Translations under genes and position numbers: made by a program | Origin: Protula sp. h YS-2021 | Lineage: Eukaryota; Annelida; Polychaeta; Sabellida; Serpulidae | Direction: 5' to 3' | NCBI GenBank assembly: GCA_949752745.1 | Contig: OX457031.1 | Span: 51,283,103 to 51,347,102, forward strand | DNA: 64,000 nt | Shown here: one piece after another, positions 1-20,700 of the stretch | Position numbering within the stretch: position 1 is the first letter of the stretch | Layout: each line of letters starts with the position of its first letter | The notes under the pieces: model-generated | Database searches by the model: none | Told to the model about the DNA's origin: nothing | Seen by the model: the letters and a program-made list of their open reading frames with translations, nothing else

Positions 1-9024
<9,024 letters not shown>

Positions 9025-11333
9025 AAAGTATCCTTAAAGTGATAAAGATATTAGTCATGAAGATCTGTGATGGTCGTGTAGGGAAAAAGGACCGGTATTT
9101 GATAGTTGAAAATGTGCATGTTTGTTTTTGTTCTTCGAAAGAACTGCTCATAGAGTCACATTGAAGCGTAGCGTAGAGTGCGAGAGGAGGCGGGAAAAGG
9201 GGGGAGGGAAGGGGGGGGGTGGGAGGTGGGGGGGGGTGGGTGGGGAGGAGAGGCTGTGAATATTAACCCAGCGTTCTTTCATCACCTTATGACGTTGCAT
9301 GGCTTGCGCTTCTGTAGTGCGGCCTACATGCTTGACAGTTTTGCTCAGTTTCAAGTGCGAGTCGCTAGGACCCATATCAGTGTAATTTCCCCGTGTGGTT
9401 TGAGCGAACAGTGCTTCTGTATTATCGGGGGGGGGGGGGGGCGGGGGCGGGGGGGAGGTTGAAGGTTCGAATATATTTTTTGAAGTTATGCTTAAAAAAA
9501 CTTTCCCGTATTTCCGTCTGTTGTGTCCGCGGTTTCCATACTTATGTCTCATACGTTCCAGAATTTTTGCATGTGTTTCATATGTTCCGATTTTCATATG
9601 CCCCGGTTTTGATATATTCCGGTTTTCACACTTATGTTTTATATTTTACGGTTTTCATGCTTATTTTTGATAATTTCCATTTTTTTGACGTATATTTAGT
9701 AGTTTCCTTTTTGACACGTATGCGTTGCTTAATTAGAAACCGTCCTTTCTGATGCTCATCCGATAAGGGGAAAATCTAACAAGTTGATGCATGTTGTACC
9801 CTAGATACCATTTCCGATTATTTTTTAATTGGGTTCAAGGTTTAACAACAGTGTAAAAGGTTTAATGCCGCAGTGCGTATTGTCGTTTGCGAGGACACGC
9901 TTCACGTCATGCCCGGGATAGGGCTGCAGTCTGTTTAACTAAATTTCGCTCTTAGTGGCTGTATTCACAGAGCTTAATTGTGCAGCTAACTGATTGCGTT
10001 AACTGCAGTGTTTAACATGCAAAAATTCAGCCTAAAATTGTTTGCATAAAACAGCAAGATCAACCGATTTTTTCCTTTAGGTTAACTTTTGTGAATACCG
10101 GGGAGGAAATAAAGTATGATTAATTTACTCAGGGTTGCATGCTAACATTATCCCCATATATAGTGTATGCCCCAAGTATGGAGAGTTTGTTCTTTGGGTG
10201 AGGGAAGGGAGGGGGTGGGAGTTAAGTTGGCCTGGGAGAATGAGTTCCGATATAAACGGCATAAGGCATGAGGAGTTTCGTGAAATACTACGGAATGCAT
10301 GTAATGAGTAATTATTTTGATATTTTTTAACCTTTTAAAGGAAAAGTATTGGTTTAATAGCGAATTGCTGAGTTTTTGCGATACAGCAACATTTCATGTA
10401 ACCTGTGGTATCAGCTTCGAAAGTAATAAGCTAAAGACTGGCGGGGCAAAATGCGTAAATCGTCCTAGAAAAAACCGGAATTTGGCGAAATCGTTGATTA
10501 CACGGAGACGCCCTGGACTGATGGGGTGTCATCGCACGGCAATTTCCGTGTTTTTAACAATCTCGGAGGGAATTGGTTTTGTTTATGTTTTGCTTTGATA
10601 ACGGGCATTAGACAGTAGAATTGGCCAGAAAAAAGGACTTAAGTGTCTGTTGGGTTAGATATGTTTATGTAGCGCGGATTTTGTACTTACCGGGTGAGCT
10701 TAAGTGACCATTTCAGGGTTCGTTCAAGAATATATTTCAGAACTGCTACAACTTTACAAACGTAAATGTTACAAATCTTGTTATTTGAAATTTTGTTGAA
10801 ATATTTTTGTTTTCTGAGTCATTTCAATTTTGAACAATTTACATATATATTTTTCGTTGGGGACAAAATGTTAAATAAAACATTGAACAGAGACCTTTGC
10901 GTTTTTTTATCGTAAGCCTTGGTACTTTGAAGCACCCACATTTCGCAGTCTGTGTACCCGTTTCTTGTATACATTCAGCAGATACTCGGTATAACGACAT
11001 CCGTTTTTCGGTAAAGGCGCTTTGAAGTCCTAATTAAACTGTCAGATGTAACGCCATTGGTTCTTGCTGACGTTATAGAGCTCATATTAAGCCCAAAATT
11101 AATCTGGCATTGTGATGTGCGTCGAGTGTTGAGAAAAATCAACCACAACGCCGTTTCAGGGAGCTCTTATATTTTAATATGTCGACACCTTTTTTTTTAG
11201 GTACGGGGAGGGATAAAATGACGGTTTTCTTGGTGCTGTTCGCTCTCTCGAGAACCTGACACATGTTAGTTTCAAAACTTGTTCCGAGGCACATGTGCAG
11301 TGCACGGAGCTTAGGACGATGCAAAAATGCAGG
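9025..11333. other. Intergenic / ZAK 3' flank
   Basis: Contains the presumed ZAK 3' UTR of unknown length, G-rich tracts at 9192-9246 and 9427-9459, and a degenerate repeat of about 25-30 bp at 9520-9690 (TTTTCATACTTATGT-like). Short open frames at 9148-9752 and 10317-10598 have no recognisable family and no codon signature. No other gene is seen. Confidence 0.6.
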
Positions 11334-11743
11334 GTAGCTTACGAACAGTTCGCACAGTACACGGCGACTTACGAACAGTTCCCGCTGTACATGGCGACTC
11401 ACGAACCGTTCGCACAGTACACGGTGACTCACGAACAGTTCGCACAGTACACGGCGACTCACGAACAGTTCGCACAGTACACGGCGACTCACGAACAGTT
11501 CGCACAGTACACGGCGACTCACGAACAGTTTGCACAGTACACGGCGACTCACGAACAGTTCGCACAGTACACGGCGACTCACGAACAGTTCGCACAGTAC
11601 ACGGCGACTCACGAACAGTTCGAACAGTACACGGCGACTCACGAACAGTTCGCACAGTACACGGTGACTTACGAACAGTTCGCACAGTACACGGCGACTC
11701 ACGAACCGTTCGCACAGTACACGAGACTTACGAACAGTTCGCA
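11334..11743 (+). repeat. 30-bp minisatellite
   Basis: About 13 copies of a 30-bp unit containing CACGAACAGTTCGCACAGTA then CACGGCGACT. Because 30 is divisible by three, four frames stay open (for example 11139-11744 minus, 201 codons with a 10-residue repeat). On the minus strand most units contain GTTC|GTGAGT, a good donor sequence. No gene is recognised here. Confidence 0.95.
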
Positions 11744-12109
11744 CACTTCAGAGCGATACGTTAATCGTGCGGGTACTTCAGGGTAATGCATGGCTTTGCT
11801 CTTGTAGAAGAAAAAAACAACTGATATACGACATTTTGTAAAACCAATTTATTTTTGCTGTAAGCACTAAACTTTGCTAAATTCGTGAAGCGGAAAAGCT
11901 GAAAATTACCATTATACAATACAAAGCGTGAAGAGAAACGGAATGCGCTTCACATTGGAAATCTCTGGAAATCTCCCGAGATTTTTAAGACATCTCGAAA
12001 GTTTTCTTTCACACTACGTTAAAACAGATTCTATTTTCAAATAATTATAATGATAATAATGTCACAACACAAAAACAAAAATTGTCAGCCGAGGGAAAAT
12101 GACCCCTAA

Positions 12110-12251
12110 GGGGACATCCATAAAGTAATGCACGCAAAACTTTCCCACTTTTTTACGCATCCCCCCCTCCGCCCGCATACGCGCAGCCCCCCCCCACCCC
12201 CCATCCCCCCCGGCACCAGTCCTCTGTGCGTGGTACTTTGTGGGTGGCCCC
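12110..12251. mobile_element. Harbinger-like MITE, about 142 bp
   Basis: Terminal inverted repeats match GGGGxCAyCCAyAAAGTA at both ends (12110 onward, and the reverse complement ending at 12251). Both ends are flanked by TAA (12107-12109 and 12252-12254). A 3-bp TWA target duplication with GGGGCC-type ends is typical of PIF/Harbinger elements (family knowledge). The interior is C-rich, non-coding and too short for a transposase. Confidence 0.75.
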
Positions 12252-13490
12252 TAACATCACCATTTCATATGAGGTTCAGGAAAACAATTTTACGAAATTG
12301 AACAAACACACTTTTTCGGGCTCTAGATTTTGCGTGGGGGATGGGGGGGGGGGGGGGGGGCTCCCGCAATATATGTGCCATGGAGAAATGATGTTGCCGC
12401 ATCACAAATACATTGAAGTTTACTTCTTAGGCAAAGATTTTCTAATGGACGATTGCTGCATTCAATGGATCTCTTTTTCTATTCACTTGGGGGAAAAATA
12501 AGCCAGCGTTATTTTGGTACACGATACAGCAGCCATCTTTTTTTCACAAATAACAGTCTTGAAAAATACCACGGTAAAATTCCTTTACCGCAAACATAAG
12601 AACAGGTCTAAAAAATTTCCACTTTGCTATGTTTTTGGCAAATTGTGGACTAAAATTGAAGAAAAAAAAAGCATCTTCCACATGCAACAAATTTAGGAAC
12701 TGAAACTGATTTTGAAAACCAATGTTAAAGGCTGTCATAAAGATAGCAACACAATCGAGTGCCCAAAGTGAAGAGAGCGCATGCGCGAATGAGCCGGACT
12801 TTCTAATGCCTGGAGTTTGCTCCTGGTGGAACAACCGGATAAAAATTTTCAGGTATTTTGTGAAGAAAATCCCTTGCGATCTTGTCCTATAATTCCCCGT
12901 TTGTGGATGCGAAACAATTTTGCACTCTTTTTAAGTAATACGTCATCACGTACGTGGGAGTCAAACCATAACAAACACGGACAGAATAACATTCTATGTA
13001 CAGCCATGTACAGAGAGAGGTACGCATTACCGCTGAACGCATACCAGTCGAGAAACTACATCTTAAAATACACAAACTATTCTTGCGCTGGTTTCATTAA
13101 ATCAAAACCGCCTTCTTGAAGCCAAATAACACCCAAGTGCGCAGTAATATTCGATCAAACCATCGCGTTATTGCCTATGTCTTCCAGACACAATGTACAC
13201 AGTGCCCAAGGCTGGGCGTTATCAGTTAAATGAGCATCATTTCAATGATATACGGTTTGAAACATATCGCATCTCAGTCTCTCGTTGTAAGACTGCACTA
13301 ATCATACTTACAATAAAATATCAATAAATAAAAATACATAATTCTGTAAGCGCACGGCATATGTTCTATAATCAAGCCACTTACAGCTTCACATAATTGC
13401 TAACAGTAAGAAGAGCCTAACATATGTTAACATAACATAAACCTTTTCCCGCACAGCTTAATCCCACATAGCTAGTGCTCAATTCACGCG
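12252..13490. other. Intergenic, no gene seen
   Basis: A G run at 12342-12361, otherwise AT-rich unique-looking sequence. Short open frames on both strands (12226-12501, 12544-12834, 12817-13119) lack family features. Confidence 0.6.
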
Positions 13491-13802
13491 ATCACCTTAT
13501 GATGCACGTGCTCACCTCATGATGCACGTGATCACCTCAGGATGCATGTGATAACTTCTTCAAGCACGTGATCACTTCATGGCACAAGTGATCACTTCTT
13601 GACGCACGTGATCACTTCATGGCACATGTGCTCACTTCGTGACGCACGTGATCACTTCATGGCACAAGTGATCACTTCTTGATGCACGTGATCACTTCAT
13701 GGCACAAGTGATCACTTCGTGATGCACGTGATCACTTCATGGCACAAGTGATCACTTCGTGACGTACGTGATCACTTCATGGCACAAGTGATTATTTCAC
13801 TC
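13491..13802 (+). repeat. 40-bp minisatellite with repeated CACGTG (E-box) sites
   Basis: About eight 40-bp units, each of two related halves: GATGCACGTGATCACTTCAT and GGCACAAGTGATCACTTCGT. CACGTG recurs roughly every 40 bp and every half carries a TGATCAC-type core. It lies about 0.8 kb past the 3' end of the minus-strand coiled-coil gene. Confidence 0.93.
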
Positions 13803-14571
13803 ATCCCAGTTCAAAACTGATTTTAAGTGTCCACCGTCCTGGCCTGTCGCAGTAATCCCCCAGGACGAAACCGGACTTTGTTTTCACTAATCTCCCCACT
13901 ATCCGGAGATATTGCCAGCCTTTCCCTTGAAATCCCCACCACAATGGAGCAAAGGAATATTTGTCACACCCACCCTTCCCCTTCCCCCCCTACCCTCCCA
14001 AAGAAATGCGAAGAAACCATTCAAGTTTCCGGACTATGACAATGCTTATAACAGTTATCTTCCTACTCAGAATGAATATAGAGGCTACCTTAAGATGTAC
14101 TTGTTCATGACGCGTTTGTGTCCAAGAGGTTTTATGTTGACGAGACTAATGTGTTCAAAAGGCTTTTATGTTCCAGTGTTTTTATATTCCAAAGCCTCAT
14201 TTTCGGCTCCGTGTTTAAATCCACTAATATACGTCACAAACGTCACTTACGTCACACCACGTGAAGCAGCAGACAAGCACCAGCGAGTTAAGACACACAA
14301 CACATGATTTCGTGCAACGCGGTAAATGACTTGTACTCATTTTATGTTCAACAAGGACACAGAAGCTTTTACTAACGTCTCTACATAATGAGGTTTTATA
14401 GTTGCTAAAAAAATAAAATAATAACATGGCAAAAACACACACAATTCCTTTCTTCAGACGCAATGTTGTGTCAAAATAAAACCCACAGATTCATCCAATC
14501 GTCCATTCAAAGGCATCATTTCAAATATAAATAATTAAATAGTAAGAGCGCATGCGCCGCGAAGGGGAGAA
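13803..14571. other. 3' flank of the minus-strand coiled-coil gene
   Basis: Presumably includes its 3' UTR. No clear AATAAA on the minus strand close to the stop. Open frames at 13827-14307 overlap C-rich sequence and have no family features. Confidence 0.5.
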
Positions 14572-14706
14572 CTAGGAGGCGACACCTTTGTTTAATACTT
14601 TTTGTTCGAGAGCTGTTTGTTTACTAAGGCGATCCATTTCGTTGACGGCGTACTGCGAGCGCAGCTCCTCTCGTAGCCTCTGTGACGCATGCGCCAGGGC
14701 GCGAGA
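14572..14706 (-). CDS. Coiled-coil gene, last exon
   Basis: Acceptor CTCGTTTCAG; 44 codons then TAG, entering in phase 0. It encodes SRALAHASQRLREELRSQ, then NEMDRLSKQTALEQKVLNK and GVAS. Confidence 0.87.
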   Translation of the reverse strand, partial: SRALAHASQRLREELRSQYAVNEMDRLSKQTALEQKVLNKGVAS

Positions 14707-17700
14707 CTGAAACGAGAAGACGCGATAATACATACCAATATAAAACCAGAACCATGTCGAAAGATAGACATGCAAGAAACAACCCCAACGTGACTTTAAA
14801 GAATGAGAAAATGATAAGTCTGCAATAAAAAAGAGGTTCTATATGTCACAGCAGCGAAAGAAGTTTAAAACTATAGTCATCTGATTAATGCAGTTTCTTT
14901 TTGCTGGGTTGGAATCAACATTAATCTTACTTCTTGAATGACTTCTTCCTTTTCAAGCTGAAGCATTTTACTCTTGGCGTCTTTCATTGCAATCGTCGCC
15001 TCGACGTCTGTCTTCCATTCATTCTCCTGCTCCATCAATCTGTCAATCAATCACCCAGTCAATCAGCCAATCAAAGTAGAAAAATCGATCAATTAAACTA
15101 TATTATTCATTCAACAGATGACTAACAGGCAAAAAACTTTTAGAATGACTTATTAAGACAAGACAATGAATAGGGGTTGAAGATTTGCCACAGGTTCAGT
15201 GTTTTTGGTTTGGAGCCAAAGCGTCTATTTTTTATCTTTCTCTGTCAGGAAGAGAGAATTGCTTGCTGAATCCTGGACCACCCCGCTCCCTGTAAGACCA
15301 CGCTCCGGACAAACACCAGCTTTATTCCAACCTCACATGTAGCTTTCCTACAATTGTTTTCAATACCATGTCTTCGCTTTAATCTTGAGTTCGTTGCGTA
15401 AAAGTCGTGAACTTGGCACTGACTTTTTTCCCACAAAGAATCAACCTGGACATAATGTTTGCCACACTCTTCCATGCTGTGTTATTGTACTCCTCTATTA
15501 CTTCTCGCCTAACTAAATTACAAGGCATCTTTAAAATGCCAATCTTAATTGCTTTGAGCCAATCAGAAGGCAGAGTGTTGAGGCCAAGCCCCGCCTACTT
15601 TTTCATGTTGTCCTTGACGAGCTTCTCGCGGTACAGACGGTCCTCCAGAGCCTTCTTCTTCTTGAGCAGCACGTTAGTGCGGGCCTGCTCCTCCGCCTTC
15701 TGCTCTTGCTGTAACACACAAGCGCCCAGTGACTCATTCAAATGGCAGACGGGATGGGGGGGGGGGGGGGGTAGAACTTTTTTTGTCTGTTTTCTTTTTA
15801 AGTGTGGAAAGTGTATGTTTAAGTCAATTCCTTAAAGTCCACAGTCGCCTCCCCCTGTCTCCCGAGGAAAACTTAAAACATCAAAGAAAATGAAAACGAC
15901 GCAAATACAACCTTCGAACTACAACTGCAAGTGCAAACCAAAAACAGTGTAAACAAACATGTCAAACACTTTTATTAGTCAGCCGTTGTGCCGTGTCTTT
16001 TTCTTTTATAAACAAACATAAACGTTTCCCCCAACAGCTTATTCCCCTTCCACCGCTTGCCCATCTTTGTTTCATAATGTTTTATTTTGACAAGTTTTTA
16101 CTTTTGTCAGAATAATAAGACTTTTAACTTTTATAAATGTATATGAATAAGTATATATCATGTGCCCAGAAGTTGGGTTACGTATCACCTTTATCCCATT
16201 GTTGAAGAGGGAGGAGAGGAGGAGGGGAGGAAGAGTACGTAATCTGACTTGTGGATATCTCAATCCTCTTTTTCTATTCAAGTCCAAGTCCAGGTATTTT
16301 GTCTGGGTGTGAGATGTGGTCAATACAACAGGTTTATGGTACACCTTTTAATCCGGGTCTTAATGTGCTTACAACGAATAGATTTTACTGTAGGTACGTC
16401 TTTTTCCGGGTTTGCAAGGTGATCACTAAAACAGATTTTACTCTGCTTTTTTAATCTGGATCCGGAAGGTGGTCTCGACAGGCAGGTTTTACTGTACATC
16501 TTTTTATCCGAGTCTGGAAGGTTGTCACTGAAAAAGGTTTTACGTCTTTAAATCCAGGTGTGAAAGTTAGTCATTACAGTAGTTTTACTGCATGTCTTTT
16601 ACTATTCGGGTCTGCAGGTTTTACCGTACATCTTTTTGCCCGAATCTGGAAGGTGGCCACCACAAACCGGTTTTACTTAACGTCTTTTTACACGAGTCTT
16701 GAAGATGATCGTTACAAAAAGATTTTACCGCAGTCTTTTTTCCGGGTCTGGGAGGTAGTCACTACAGGGGTTTTACAGTAAGCCTTTTTAAATCAAGGTA
16801 AGGATAGATAGGTTTTACTTTTCGTCTTTTTGGTAATTCTGGAAGTTGTTCGCTAAAACAGGTCTGACTGTACGTCTTTTATCCGGGCTCCAAAATGGTG
16901 AGCTGCTTGTCATAACACAAGATAGCAGATGACCCACTTTGAAAGTTTAAAGAACTTTGCTGTCAATAGAGTAAAATTAACAACTAGCCCTGCAGAGGCA
17001 CAAAAAATACCCAGCCAGCCGCAATAACCTGTGCACAAAGGTACCACCTATCCCCACCCGCTTCCCTTGAAACGAGTGTGTATTGTTACCCCACAACCAC
17101 CCGCTCCAGCTCATCGATCTGGGTGCCACCGAACCCCCCTTCCCTAAAAATTCAAACGAGAATCAGGTGAGGCGCGAGTTTCCAATCACGTTTTGACGTC
17201 AACTGGCGTCACGCTTTGTCTAATATACGTCAAATACACTAGCAACCGGCAGTCCCACCCAAGACACAATACCAGGAACTGTAAAGCTGATCCAACATGT
17301 CGTCAGAGTCAAGATGTGTAAAACACAACACGAACCCACCCATGGCTTTATCCTACAAAGTTTGAGGTTGATCCGACGTTTCGTTCTGCAGTTACAGTGA
17401 TGGTGCATTTATTTTTTAACACTTTGACGACATATGACTTCGCGCGCTGTCCAATAACAAAACAAAAGCAACCGGCGGAACCACACAAGGCATCATCCCA
17501 CTAAAATCTGAAACTGATCCGACTTGTCGCTCGATAGTTATCCTGTTAACAAAGTCAGTGTCCAATACAGATGACGTCATATGACGCCACACCTGGCGTC
17601 ATATACACCAAATACATTGCGAACTAAATACATTTCCTACAGAGCTTGAAGCTAATCGGGCGTTTCGTATTGCAGTTACAGTAATAACGCAAATGTCACG

Positions 17701-20700
17701 TCACGTCCTATGACGTCACTTATTGTCCAATATACTTCTAATACAATGCCTACCAGCGGGATTACAGTACTGACGCAAATGTCACGTCACGTCCTATGAC
17801 GTGTTATCAAAATCAAGTGTCTAAAACAGACACACACACACACATGCTTATATACACACACAGAAAGTACACAAACAAAATGTTGCCCGTCTAGGGCGGA
17901 AACATAAATACGTGTTTTGTTAATTCTGTCAAGGACACCCGCCGTTCCTACACCGATTCACCCCCCCCCCCCATTCCATCCCCCGTATCCCATCCCCTCC
18001 CCTTTCCTATACCCCCTTCCCCAATCCCATCCCATCCCACCCCCACATATGGCACTTGTTCTTACTCTCGCCCTGATTCACTGTGAATCACCACACGAAC
18101 CTGTTTTCTGTAGTCCATTAAATCAGCCCGCCACGCTTCAAGGTCATGGTCAATTTGTAGTTGTTGCTCCTTTGATTTCTTTCGTTTATGATCAAACTCC
18201 ATTCTGAAATTCAAATATTTTTTTTTTCAATTTGAAATTTTGCAAACATTCAACAACAGTACCAAAAAAAAAAAAATGAAAAGTTTAAAACTAAAAAAAA
18301 TTACATACATCTTCGAAGAAGCAGCAAGAAAAATTCTTACAAAATATGAGAAATTGAAACAGAGTTGTGAATAGCTGGGATACTATGGACTAGCCAATCA
18401 TATAGCTTCATCCTACAGCCGAGCTCTCATGATAAAAGGGACTGAAATCACCTGACTTTACACCTATATCACGTGACCAAATGCCTGCGACATCACCTGA
18501 CTAGTGGCACGTGACTACAAACCAATATCACGTGACGACGACACGCCTGCAGCATCACAACATCTGACTAGTGTTAAGTGATAGCACACAAAAGAAATCT
18601 AATCCTGCAACTGTCGCCCTCTGCTTAACGTAAATTATAATGAAAAAAAAAAAAAAGCCTGATGTCACCGAGAGTTCGTGAAAGAATCTTCATTTGACTT
18701 TTATTTGGGGAAATCTGCAGTGTTTTTGGCAACCATCAGCGTAAAGATGCCACTATTCCGTGCACAGGCCCGCGCTTACACCATTACGCGCCTGCATGCC
18801 GCGCGGGTCACGCGGCGAATGTCACGTGATGTGGGTCACGTGATACCTACTGTTTACGCTTCACTTCATCCTCTTTCTTTCTGTGAGCGTCTTGGGATTT
18901 CTCTTCTGCAGTTTTCAGCTTCACCTCCAGCGCCAACTTCCTCATTTCCATGTCGTCTCTATGCAGTCAAAAAATGTAACAGTAAATCATAACTTTCTCT
19001 GTTTCCTCTACGTGAATCTCAAAAAAGTACACATGTTTTACGTATCGTTTCTGCAACGATTCTAAGAATGACCTCCACACGATTTTTTCGCGCAATCCCC
19101 CCCCCCCCACCCGATTTTTACGACGCCTGACGCAATTTTTCACAAGTTCTCTTCCATGATGTTTACACGAGTCTTGCGCACACAGTTCTTTACACTTCTC
19201 CCTGTACGATTTTGCACACGAACCCTAACAGGATTTTAATACGCCCACGACTGTTTTTACACGACCCCTAACTGGACCTCATACATGATCATTTATTTCT
19301 TAAAGTCTCAGTTGTTATTTAATGACAGATTCACGTGATGAATACCCCCCCCCCCCCCCCCGCGCTCGGAGATATATATTTCTCCCGTAGTTTATTTCCC
19401 GTCTGCCCGGCATCAACGAACCACTTACATGGACTGTTGCTTCAGCTGGTTAAGTCTTTCCTCCACCTTTTTCCTTGTTTGATAGTTTTTAAAACGTGAC
19501 TTCTGAAATTCGAAACAAGAGTCACATGATAAAGGTTTATCATTACAGAGGAAGGTATGTCCTGAGTTCTTTTTATTCACAAATGTTGCAACTGTAGCTT
19601 AGATTTTTTCATACAAAGCACTTCAAGCCTACTGTTGTAAAATATCTGTAATCTTTGCACAGGACAAATACACAAATACTCACACTCTCCCCATGACAGT
19701 CCATTCTTCTCTCCAAGCTACACATCCCCACCCTCCAACCCCTCCCCCCCCACTCCCCCCGGCACTGACCATGATAGCTTCCTGCTCTTTCAGCTCTTTC
19801 ATGCTCCACCCCCTCTCCCCCCCCCCCCGTCACTCACCATGATAGGTTCCTGCTCCTTCATGCCCCACCCGTCCTCCCCCCCTCAGCCCCCCCGCCACTC
19901 ACCATGATAGCTTCCTGCTCCTTCCTGCCCCCCTCCTGCCCTCCCCCGCCACTCACCATGACAGCTTCCTGCTCCTTCATGCCCCCCTCCCCCCCGCCTC
20001 CCCCCCCGCCACTCACCATGATAGCTTCCTGCTCCTTCATGCCCCCCGCCTCCCCCGCCACTCACCATGATAGCTTCCTGCTCCTTCATGCCCCCCCTCC
20101 TGCCCTCCCCCGCCACTCACCATGACAGCTTCCTGCTCCTTCATGCCCCCCCTCCTGCCCTCCCCCGCCACTCACCATGATAGCTTCCTGCTCCTTCATG
20201 CCCCCCCGCCTCCCCCGCCACTCACCATGATGGCTTCCTGCTACTTCATGCCCCCCCTCCTGCCCCTCCCCCCCGCCCCCCCCTCCCGCCACTCACCATG
20301 ACAGCTTCCTGCTCCTTCATAGCCCCCTCCTGCCCCCCCCCGCCCCCCCGCCCCCCCTCCCGCCACTCACCATGATAGCTTCCTGCTCTTTCAGCTCTTT
20401 CATGCGCCACCCCCTCTCCCCCCCGTCACTCACCATGATAGGTTCCTGCTCCTTCATGCCCCACCCGTCCCCCCCCCCTCAGCCCCCCCGCCACTCACCA
20501 TGATAGCTTCCTGCTCCTTCATGCCCCCCCTCCTGCCCTCCCCCGCCAATCACCATGACAGCTTCCTGCTCCTTCATGCCCCCCTCCCCCCCGCCTCCCC
20601 CCCCCCCCCCGCCACTCACCATGATAGCTTCCTGCTCCTTCATGCCTCACCCGTCCTCCCCCCCTCAGCCCCCCCGCCACTCACCATGATAGCTTCCTGC

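Noticed and set aside
11139..11786. Open frames in the 30-bp array (201, 163, 145, 134 codons)
   Set aside because: By-product of a stop-free unit divisible by three.
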